Shown in pieces: positions 11,754-22,000 of a stretch of DNA of 64,000 nucleotides (position 1 is the stretch's first letter; every line of letters starts with the position of its first letter). The DNA comes from Chlorops oryzae (lineage: Eukaryota; Arthropoda; Insecta; Diptera; Chloropidae). Under the pieces are notes generated by a model. It ran no database searches. It was not told the DNA's origin and saw only the letters and a program-made list of their open reading frames with translations. The translations under genes were made by a program, and so were the position numbers. The stretch spans positions 13,929,007-13,993,006 of the forward strand of contig CM035807.1 of assembly GCA_020466095.1 (NCBI GenBank), read 5' to 3'.

Positions 11754-11788
11754 AAGGAAAATTATTTTCTTGTGAGACTTTTGTTAGA

Positions 11789-11970
11789 GCTATTATACAC
11801 GAGGCGTTTTTTAACGCGCGTTTCGTCACTCGTGTGTCGAGTTTGTTGGATAGCGGTGTAGAAATGTAAGCGGGGTAGGCAAATACGCAAGGGCAGCTCT
11901 ACCCCGCCGTCCTACTAACTCGACACGCGAGTCAAGAAACGCGCGTTAAAAAACGCTAGTGTATAACAGC
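11789..11970. mobile_element. Foldback element 2 (54-bp inverted arms)
   Basis: Arms 11789-11842 and 11917-11970 are inverted copies sharing GCGTTTTTTAACGCGCGTTTC, with about 7 differences over 54 bp. The inner part also folds: CGGGGTA at about 11872 pairs with TACCCCG at about 11901. The whole 182 bp could form one long hairpin. It is GC-richer than its surroundings. Confidence 0.75.
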
Positions 11971-11992
11971 ACTTAGCCGCTGTTCATATTAG

Positions 11993-12157
11993 CTCGAGAG
12001 TCAGACACACGAACATGTTTCGGAACAATTCCATTTGATTGGATGAGAAAGAAGAGAAGCGCAGAAAATTTAACAAACAACCGTCTTTTTGCTTCCCTCG
12101 TCTTTCTCTACTTACTTAATTGTTTCAGAACATTTATTCGTGTGTCTGACTCTCGAC
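11993..12157. mobile_element. Foldback element 3, flanked by 22-bp direct repeats
   Basis: The left arm, from about 11993, reads CTCGAGAGTCAGACACACGA. It pairs with the right arm ending at about 12157 (TCGTGTGTCTGACTCTCGA), followed inward by ACAATT/AATTGT. Flanks CTTAGCCGCTGTTCATATTA (from 11972) and CTTAGTCGCTGTTCATACTA (from 12157) are near-identical direct repeats. The core AACAAACAACCGTCT is shared with element 1, although the arms are different. Confidence 0.7.
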
Positions 12158-12180
12158 TTAGTCGCTGTTCATACTAGCCG

Positions 12181-12235
12181 ATAGAGCTGGAGAAATATCG
12201 AAAGTTGCGACCATCGATAGTCTCGATAGTTGTAC
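12181..12235 (+). mobile_element. Fragment of the ATCGATAG-type (hAT-like) element end
   Basis: The sequence from TAGAGCTGGAGAAATATCG through CATCGATAGTC matches the left end of the element at 50622, and its first 14 bp match the complement of that element's right end at about 52048. Only one end is present here, so this is a truncated copy. Confidence 0.55.
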
Positions 12236-12548
12236 GCTATTTACACGTTAAAGCTGGAATTCCAAATTTCAAATTTCAGGAAAATTCGAAATATATGTAC
12301 TCGACAACGTACACGAGATTTTATCACCGCAATGCATATCAGTCGCTAATTGGAAATTTCCCGCTTAAACATTCTGCGATAATCTGTTCAGAGTTCGCAT
12401 TAACCTATTTAACATTAGAATTTACGATTAATTTGAAACAATATTTTCGTTGGCAAGGTTATGCAGGAGGAAGAGAGGAAAAAGCTACGACACAACACAC
12501 ATCCCAGTGCGTCCCTAGCCAATCAAAAAATTTCTGTGTGAATTTCAT

Positions 12549-12556
12549 TATCGATA
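12549..12556. promoter_or_regulatory. TATCGATA (DRE-type) motif upstream of RfC4
   Basis: A perfect TATCGATA octamer lies 168 bp upstream of the RfC4 start codon. DREF sites are established regulators of fly replication genes, so an element here fits the gene's role. Its use is inferred, not shown. Confidence 0.5.
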
Positions 12557-12723
12557 ATGTCCTTAACTCGTAAATGTGCTTGCTTAAAATATCATTTCAT
12601 ATTAATCGATTATGTTAGCTCCCATCACTAGAGCAAGTGTCAATAATATTGTTTACTGATTTTTTCCCGCGCTCCATCAGTGTGATTTATTCGTAATTGC
12701 TTGAATTTGAAGACAATAACAAA

Positions 12724-13751
12724 ATGTCATCTAACTTGCCATGGATAGAAAAGTATCGACCCGTAAAGTTCGAAGATATCGTTGGCAATGTCGAGACAGT
12801 AGCACGTCTTTCGGTTTTCGCAACTCGTGGCAATGCGCCCAATATCATAATTGCAGGTACTGTTATATCTGTTATATTCCTTTGCAATATTCAATTTAAA
12901 CATTTGGAATAATCATTGCAGGCCCACCTGGAATCGGAAAAACAACAACAATACAATGCCTTGCGCGTATTTTACTTGGCGAGCACTATAAAGAGGCAGT
13001 TCTGGAGCTAAATGCATCCAACGAACGTGGAATCGATGTGGTACGCAACAAAATAAAAATGTTTGCACAACAAAAGGTTACATTACCGCGCGGACGCCAT
13101 AAGATTATAATATTGGATGAAGCTGATAGCATGACTGAAGGTGCACAGCAAGCTCTTAGACGTACCATGGAAATTTATAGCAATACGACACGATTTGCTC
13201 TTGCTTGTAACAATAGCGAAAAGATCATTGAACCCATTCAATCGCGTTGCGTTGTTTTACGTTTCTCCAAACTGTCTGATGCACAAATATTAGCGAAGCT
13301 CATTGAGGTCACCCAAGCTGAATCACTTTCGTATGACGAAGACGGTCTGGAGGCAATTGTTTTCACCGCACAGGGTGACATGCGACAGGCTTTGAATAAT
13401 CTTCAATCGACGGCTCAAGGATTTGGGCATATTTCGAGTGCGAATGTTTTTAAAGTTTGCGATGAGCCACATCCGATGTTGATACAGGATATGCTACAGC
13501 ATTGTACACAAAATGATATCCATCAGGCCTATAAGATTTTATTAAAACTATGGCGTCTGGGATACGCTGCAGAGGATATTATTGGAAACATTTTCCGTGT
13601 TTGTAAACGTTTGAATATGAGTGAAAATATGCGTTTGGATTTTATCAGAGAAATCGGCATAACACATATGAAAATGATTGATGGATTGAATTCGTTGCTT
13701 CAGTTAACTGGACTACTTGCACGTCTCTGTGAAATCGCAGATAAGGGATAG
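12724..13751 (+). CDS. RfC4: Replication factor C subunit (RFC2 orthologue, fly RfC4)
   Basis: This is an AAA+ subunit of the clamp loader that opens PCNA at primer-template junctions in the nucleus. Exons 12724-12856 and 12922-13751 (65-bp intron) give 320 residues. The N-terminus is [20 protein letters not shown], followed by Walker [10 protein letters not shown] (about residues 45-53, split by the intron at its first Gly). Then come [14 protein letters not shown] (the RFC box), Walker B with sensor in [20 protein letters not shown], the SRC motif ([11 protein letters not shown]), sensor 2 [13 protein letters not shown], and the C-terminal collar. The close match to RFC2 rather than RFC4/5 is by overall wording of these motifs. 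An in-frame upstream extension has no ATG, so 12724 is the start. Confidence 0.96.
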
Positions 13752-13816
13752 AGCTTTTCTGCTAAATATCGCTTAAACATCATTAAATCATTTCAGATCC
13801 TGGCATCATCAAGATT

Positions 13817-13822
13817 AATAAA
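13817..13822 (+). terminator. Poly(A) signal of RfC4
   Basis: AATAAA 66 bp after the RfC4 stop codon, the first canonical hexamer downstream. Confidence 0.6.
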
Positions 13823-13829
13823 ACCAAAA

Positions 13830-14796
13830 TATTGAAACAAAAAATTTTAATTGACTTTATGCATGTTTCAGTAGAAGAATCGGCAGCAGAGAGCAATTAT
13901 CTGATTGCTAGCCATCATCTTTCATGCAATTAAAATCATTCTGAGAAATTTGATTAGATTAAAAAAGAACTTCGTACTCCATTTTAAAATAATTATCTAT
14001 TTTTATTTAAAGAAGCTATATCTTTATAATTTTCCCAAACAAAAGTGGTGTTAATGGATAACGAAACAACTGATAATGATCCGCGCTTTCGCTCTGAATT
14101 GAATTTATTTAGTCATGTCACCATTTAGTTCCATGATGAAATTGATAAAACGGAGTAAGCTCTTAAAATTTGTCTGTCCACTCTTCCCAATTTTTTTAGA
14201 CTTTTGTTTTGCAAAGCGCACAGCACGTGTTGAATTTTGATTTTGAACCAAATGAATATGGTATTTTAATTTTGATTAAAACTATGTAACACAAATTGCT
14301 TTCGAATGGTATGAAATTTGTTATTTAAGGTGAAAAGTTTTATATCAATTTTTTGGGGTTCTATGATATTCTTTGTTTAACTCCAAACGAGATTATTGCT
14401 TTAAAATCTTTACTGCATGATATATTCGATTGTTCTTCTATTAAAAAACCTTCTAATGCACAAACTTGTTCAGCTTTTTCCATTCAATCGATCAGAGCAT
14501 AGAATTTCAAAAACTGTAGAGGAATGTTAATAAAACATTCTCTTCCCGAAATGTTTATCCGTTTTATATCTCTCTCTTGAATGAAATTTTTCTCTTCACA
14601 TTTTTCAGAGCGCCTTTGGGTTTTTTCTTAATTTTTTGCGACAGGTCCGAGACGAAGTATTTTGTATAGGTCCGAGACGAAAACTCCAACAATATTTAGG
14701 AAGCTGTTGATTCGCTGTTATAAAGAGACGTTTTTCTTATGCGGTAAATGGCTAAATTTAAAATATACGTACCTATATTAAAGAACTTTCTACTGT
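13830..14796. other. Spacer without a supported gene
   Basis: AT-rich intergenic DNA. A small tandem duplication, AGGTCCGAGACGAA, occurs twice at about 14643 and 14667. I find nothing else supportable. Confidence 0.45.
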
Positions 14797-15155
14797 AATT
14801 GTTGATCCCACAAATGCTTCGAAGGCTTGAAGGTTAATGTAATATATATATATATATGAACCTATCCTCTCTCAAGATTAGAGTAATCCTTTCTTAAGAG
14901 ACGATTACTTCAGTTGGCGACGAGTAGTAATCGAAGCCCAAGGGAAAAGAAAAAATGAGGACGTAACTTCTCAAACACTTAGTCAACATGGACGCAGCTG
15001 CTAATAAGCAAATTCTGGAAGGAATTACGAATGCGTATAGGAATCTCGTTGAGGACCTAATGAAAGCGAATCAAATTTTTTTGGAAACGCCGAATACACT
15101 ACATTATTTCCTCGTCTTTGACAATCTCTCGACAGACATCTTAGAAAATTAATGC
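14797..15155 (+). mobile_element. Possible LTR-retrotransposon relic (LTR end, primer site, start of gag-like frame)
   Basis: From TGTAATTGTTGATCC (14797) the sequence runs about 140 bp to ACTTCA, directly followed by TTGGCGACGAG. The layout is that of an LTR ending in CA next to a TGGCGAC-type primer-binding site, as in insect Ty3/gypsy elements. About 75 bp later an ATG at 14990 opens a 54-codon frame beginning MDAAANKQILEGITNAYRN, plausible as the start of gag. The frame stops and the element then dissolves into low-complexity DNA. No second LTR is seen. The structure is suggestive only. Confidence 0.3.
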
Positions 15156-16012
15156 AAAAAAGAAGGTCACAAAGTTCATCAAAAAATTGATAATTGTGAA
15201 ATATTAGAAATTTTCTTTAAAAAACAAAATTATTTGAACTCGTTGTTTGATAAGTTCAGTGACACGTGTGCAAAAGTTTGAGTCTCGTTGCTGGAAAAAG
15301 ACGGTTATTCAAAATTTTTTGTTTATATTTTTGCAATAAGACATTTTATTTGTGATAATATTTTCTCAACGTTCATTGGAATCATGCCAATTTCGATTAA
15401 ATTCGTTATTATTATTATGCAGCTCAATTCGATTTCAACGCGAACCGGCTTTTAATATGAAATGTCAACAAGAAAAAAAAAAACATTCTGTCGTCGTGAT
15501 TTATTCTCCCAACTGGCTAAAATGCTCTTGTCTTTTCATCTCTCGCGCTCTCTCTACTCTCTCTCAATGCGTTAAGGCGCTTTTTAACCAAAGCGTAATT
15601 TTCGAAAACTCACATTTCATTTACAACTACAGCATAGAGTGGACACTAATCTTTTGTGTTCGCTTGTTAGCATTAAATTCATTAAAAATAAAAGAATTAA
15701 CAAAAAAAAGTATTTATATGAAAAGTCTACAAAAGAGTCAAAAGTGAAATGTCTTTTTAAATCGCGTGAATAAGTGAAGTACATAATTATTTTTTGTTTT
15801 TTTTGTAAATTGAATTCAATTGTTTATGATTGAAACGTTAAAATATTACCACGTGCCCTTGTGAAATTTGTGATAACTTCGTCCGTCATAACGAACAAAG
15901 AAATTATTAATTAATTAATACATCAACAAATTAGTTTCGATCAATGTTATATTCGTATTGAGATAACACTAAAGTAATTAAACAAAAAAATAAAAATAAA
16001 TAAAAAAAAGCC
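15156..16012 (+). promoter_or_regulatory. 5' region of the ABCC4-like gene
   Basis: The stretch upstream of the first ABCC4-like exon contains a pyrimidine-rich run with repeated CTCTC/GAGAG (about 15540-15570), the pattern bound by GAGA factor in flies. A chance 131-codon frame (15352-15747) shows no domain. The transcription start probably lies in this interval; I cannot place it. Confidence 0.35.
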
Positions 16013-19000
16013 ATGAATCGGACTAGAAAGCAAATTGTGCGTCCAAAAAATCCATACTCCACTACGAACATATTTTCAAAGTGGAGTTTTTGGTAAGTTT
16101 ATTCAAATGCAGGTAAAAGGAAGCAAAACTCGAATACTGTTATAATTCGAATAGCAGTGTTCTATGATAAAAATTGACATACGTACACAGATGGCATAAG
16201 AAATATCCCTGCAGGAAATTTAAACATTGAATTTTATACTCTTTCACAATTGAGAGCGACAAAAGTTGTATTGACCTCACTTGCTATTTGCAATGCTTTG
16301 CGCTATTCAAAATTGAGCATTGAGTTGTCAGTGAATGTCAACAGAAGACCAATTAACCCTCTAATGACACAATTTTTTTTTATTAAAAAATCAGATGGGG
16401 CTTTTTCGGGTAGAGAAACACGAACCTGAATTTTTTTTCTTTTTTTTTATGTACTCGAATAAACTCCGTGTAGAGATGAAACCTTGAATTAAAGGGTTAA
16501 CTACTTATTGACAACTCAGTTTGTTGAAATTTAACCTCGAATTTAACCGAAAAATATTTAAAAAAAATAAAGAGAATATTAAAAAAATATATGAAATATT
16601 AAAACTAAAAAAAAAATTAAAATAAAAAAATTTTGTTTTAAATAAAAAATAGAAAAAGTTATATTAAAAAGAAAAATATTTAAAAAATATGTATGATGTA
16701 AATGCAGTGCTCTTCCAATATATGGGACAAATCATATAATGTCAGGCCCTTTCGTAATGGTGGAAATATCGTGTTATTGGACACAAATTATTCTTCATTT
16801 TTTGATTTAATAGACCGCATGCACGAATTTTCATTAAATTTTATTTTTCATTTAAAACAAAATAAAAAACTCAAAAATACTTGCGTTCATTTCAATTCCG
16901 CTTGTACTATAAAACTTAATAGATGGCCGCAGATAAAGCATAGAGAGTTTCAAAGAAACACTAACATTTCCCATTCCTTTACAGAAAAAAAAAAAACAAA
17001 TGCCTTCACAAAATAATGTTATTAGTATTATCGAATATTAAAAAATATTTTTATCGGTACTATCGGAAGTTCGTAGAACCGAAAGTTCGTATTACTGGAC
17101 GTCCACTTTAGATCCGCTTTCCATAGAGACCTGACGATATAAGACATCAGGTTTCCTGCAGGGAGTTTAAGACAAAAGTCTGTGAAATCTTTGTTGTATG
17201 TTGCTCTCCGTTTTGGTATTTTCTCTTTTGATTCCGATTGCTTTGATTTTTTTTTTTTAGAAATTCTCAAAAGTCTAAATATTCTTTTAAAACGACCTCA
17301 TTGGACTATGTTTATGTTCTCTTTATAGGTACATATATTGATTTTTTTGAATTCATAATAATTGTGACAATGCCAAGCGAGTTAATGATTATGTACCACC
17401 GTTATTACAACTCCCCTCAAAATAAGAGATTCCATTGTACATACATACGTATGTATGTATGTATATTGCTCATTGCGATCATCAATTTGCGGGCCTTAAA
17501 TTAATTGGGAGCAAATAAAAAAGAATTGTATCGAATGAAAAAGAGACAAAGCGGTTTTTAATTAAGGGGAATTTTTTCATTTAATGGTTTTTAATCCGAA
17601 CGACGGCACCGATCGCAACTGTTCAGTTTTCTCATGTTTCGCGTTCCCACAATTTCTTCAATAAAACGCCTTATCATTTAGTTCAGATAAACAGAATTTT
17701 ATTGAGGCAGCTTATAAAGTTTTGCATGCTATAGCGAGCAGAAAACTTATTATTTGCATTTTCATTAATATTTTACAAAAAAAAGAGGCTCTACGGTTTT
17801 TTTCAAACAATAATGGAATTCACATTGATATCTGTAACTTGGTCGTTAAAATATTCTTGACATGGCTATCCCAGCGAGAAAACGTAAGGCAAAAAAGAAT
17901 ATTTGATTATAAGGTAAATTGATCGAATAACACATTATCTTTAACACGGCAATGTCATAGGAAATGTAAGGCCTTCCGTTTTGAATTACCTTTAAATGAA
18001 ATTTATAATCAATAATTTTTAAAAAATCGTTCGTTATTTTTCCTTACTTTTCAATGAACAAAAACAATGTTTAATTGATGACACATAACTTTTCTGTTCA
18101 TCATTTATTGCATTCCGTTTTTTTTTCGAATTAATAAAATAATTATTATTAATAATAATTATAAATTATAATTCATATTAAATAATTGTTCTTAAAATCA
18201 TTCACGTTTTAAGGCCTTACACAATTTCCCGCTGGGATGTTGACTCCAAAAAAAAAACTCTTATTGAAAATATAGCAACAACGCAATTCCAAATTTCTTT
18301 GGCCAGTTAAAACAACCAAAAACATGTAAGGGTGTTATAGTCAGACGAGCCTGACAATAGAATACCCGACACAGACACACGTGTTCAAATAATTTTTAAC
18401 ATCAAGAGGTGTTTAAGGCCATAAGGGGCCCAATTTACCGACTTTTGTTAAATTTCTTTATGAAAACTGCCCCTTTGCCACGCCCACTTTTTCAATTTTT
18501 TTGAATTCTTATCGGAGGCTTAGATATACGCTCAAATCCTAAGTTTCATTGAAATATTTGGAAAAAGTCAGATTTTGAGGCAGTTTTGAGATTTTTGTGA
18601 CAGACCCTAGTACTGGAGGTACCCTTAATAATGGACCGATCAAGGAAATTTTTTGGGAGGATGTTATAGGCTACAAAGGAAGCATAAGTGCCAACTTTCG
18701 TTCAAGTTCAATTTGAATTTCGGCTGTAGGAGACAACTTTCGAAAAACGCCCTTCTGCCACGCCCACTTTTCCAATTTTTTTAAATCACAGTACTTGCCT
18801 TTAAACATGTTCAAATACCTTTCAACAAAATATCTTGAGAAACTTCGATTTTATAGCAGTTTTTGTGATTTTCGTAACAGACCCTAGTACTGGAGGTACC
18901 CCTAAAAATGGTCCGATCGGGTCCATTCTTGTTCTTACTCATGTCCCCGTGAGCACGCATACCAAATTTTGTCAAGATAGCTCAACTCTTTCGATAAGAT

Positions 19001-22000
19001 AACTGTATACAGACAGACAGATGGACAGACGGACAGACAGACGGACAGACGGACAGACGGACAGACAGACGGACGACATGTCTAAATCGAATCTCCTGGT
19101 GACGCTGATCAATTCTATATACATTTTGTATGGTCTATCTCGACTAGTAGTTCTGGGTGTTACACACAACCACACAAATGCAATATACCCTCGACACAGA
19201 GTGTGTCGGGTATAATTAAAGGAAGAAAAAAATTCTCTCTGTGTGGAAAAAGTGAGGAATTTTTAGTTTTCAACTAGGGCCTTAGAAGTGACAAGATCAG
19301 ATAAGATAAAAGATTTTCATACAAAATTTCGTTCATTCATTTTCTAGGCTTCGTGGTTTTTGGAGTTTTCTAAGTTTTCGAAATAAAAACACGTTTAAGT
19401 GAATGTCTAATTGATTTTTTTTTTTTTGTATTTTTAATACAAAATTTCAGTTAATATTTTTGTAAGCCATCTAGTTTAAAATGCACTAAAAAGATTTTGA
19501 GAGTTTTATTTTTTAAATATTTGACGTCAAAAATCCTACATTTAACATTTTTGGAATTCTTATATGGCGTCACACTCACAAATTAGGCAAATCTAATGTC
19601 ATGACTCAAACGAAAATCCATCAACGGCTTTGGTTTACGGAGCATGCCAATGTAATACAAACATATATATCCTTATTGGCATACATTCATGCTTAAGTGC
19701 GTATAGGAGCCGCTCAAGTATTACGTAAGCATTAAAATGAGAGTTAATGTCAATAGAAATTAACATGTAATTTAATATTATAACTTCTAATGTTCTCTCG
19801 TTTTTCCAAGTTTTGAAAAAACTCAACTTTCAGGGCCGAATGAAAGAGTGGATAAGTCACTGTAGAAAAGTCCTTCGGGTTTTAGTAAACTTTTTACCAT
19901 TTTTTTTACTAGAATTCAAAAAAATTTATAAATGCCTACGTCTGAAGGGGGAAGAAATTTGTTTAATTTTACTGATAAGACGGTGGGGAGGCTAAAAATT
20001 ACAATTCTGCTTACGTAATAGTTGAATGCTCTCATATGCCCTGAAAAACATACCTACACACAACGTGCAGTAGAATTAAAACAGAGCGTGTGCGGCTCAT
20101 CAAATTGAGTTTTGAGAAAATCGGAATAAATCCAAAAAATAATCATAATTAACAACAACAAAATCGAACTTTTTGCTTTATTTTTATACTAATAAAGGGT
20201 CACAGAATGTGGACGCACAAAAATGATTTTCAATTCAGCCCGGTCTGCTTTCCTCATCGATGATGTCCTGCATTGATTGTTATTTCCTAAGGCACATCTA
20301 TTGAGCTATCAATCATGACGTGCCGTCTGCGAGCCATCTTAATAATACTTATTACTCTTATATAACTGCTAATCGATTTGTATACTTCAACCGCGAAAGA
20401 TTGGCTATCTAGAGTCTTCCATTTCTTTCGTCTACACTTGGGCTAATCAATAAACAGATTTCCTTTTTTCGCGTGCGTAATTTTTGATTTGATTGTCATT
20501 TATCGAAAGGTGTTAACACTGATAAGATAAGTGACGGAACCAGTGATGCCAGATTTTATCGATAAGAAATTTTCAAAATCTAAAAACCCACGAAAAAACC
20601 CAGAATGATTTTTTGAAAATATGGGCGTACCGATTTCAAAATTGAACATTGGATTTAAACACAATATTTTAATATTTTAATAAAAGTATCAAGAAAATAA
20701 CAAAAAATAAAAGTAACTTAAAATTGCAGTCTTATTCATGACTAAAAAAAAAACCAAGTTTCTTTACAACACTTAGGGAACACGCGACTAGATACAGCAA
20801 AAAAGTCATGCATGGTACTGGAAGAGGGAAAACACGATTTTCATTCTCATAAGTAGTAAATATACCTTAAATGTAGTGCATAAATTTCGATATAAAATTA
20901 CCCATACTTTTCCCCATGTCACGATATTTGAGTGAAAAAACCCACAATATGGGGAAAAACCCACAATCTGGCATCACTGGACGGAACCTCTATTAGTATG
21001 AATGAGGTGATTAATTCGTTATGGGTTTATTGAAAGGTTCTGGCGGACTGTGGCATTATGAACGAAATTTTTTTTTAAATTTTGTTGACATTTCGATAGG
21101 TACCATCTAAAAACACTGTAGCGACCACTTTTTAGTTTTCTATTAGTCCTTGAGATATCCCTGAAAATTCGTTTTTTAGGAAGCTTTTTCAAAATTTTAT
21201 ATATCAAAAACTAATAAAGCTAGGAAGACGAAATAAACGTTAGCTGTTTTCCAATAAAACAGAAATCCAAAAAATTTTTGTTTAATATTTTTACAGAGAA
21301 AATTTTCTTCACAAAACTAAAAAGAAAACGTTAAGCAATTTTTTCAGAGTATTCCCAGTTTCCCGACGCTCTATATATTTTTTTTAATATACACCTTAGT
21401 ATGTATTTACTCTCAATTGAAAAAAAAAATATTCAAATCGGATGTCGGAACTGTATGATATTCAAAAAAATGCAAGTGCACACAGATGCTCTCAGTATTG
21501 ATATGCTGCGATAAACGTGCGTATGCGAAATATCATAGGAAAGGCATCACTCATACGACACGTAGGACGTTAATTACATATTCGTTAATGCGCGCGCTCG
21601 TCCTACATGCCGTATGAGTGATGCCTTTTCTATGATATTTCGGACATTTGAATTCGGGATTTCTTTGAAATCTCCTTCCTTAGATTGTGATCATGCGTAA
21701 ACCGGGTATGTCATTGCTAAGGCAACAGAAAATATTTAAATTCAGCACCAAAAAATATGCATTTAATTATTCCGAATATTTCCGATAGTAAGAAATCTGT
21801 TCATTCTTTTAGGTTTGCCCATTCAATCACATCTTGAGGAAGGTTTTTGTAAGGTGTGAGTTTATCTTTAAAACCTTAATTTAGCTCCGTTAAGAAAGGC
21901 TTCAAATGATATTAATTGTTTTTTTAAACATTCTTATGCATACCTTTAGGTGCTGAACTAAAATATTTTCTGTTACCCTGGTCGTTGGTCTTATTTGCAT

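Noticed and set aside
12205..12573. 122-codon frame between the foldback elements and RfC4
   Set aside because: It begins inside a transposon tip and shows no protein-like pattern or splice link to RfC4.
15352..15747. 131-codon plus-strand frame upstream of the ABCC4-like gene
   Set aside because: Composition is that of AT-rich non-coding DNA with CTCT runs, no domain is recognisable, and it lies in the presumed 5' region of the next gene.
17028..17270. 80-codon minus-strand frame in ABCC4-like intron 1
   Set aside because: Lys/Ser-rich start comes from a T homopolymer; no recognisable domain.
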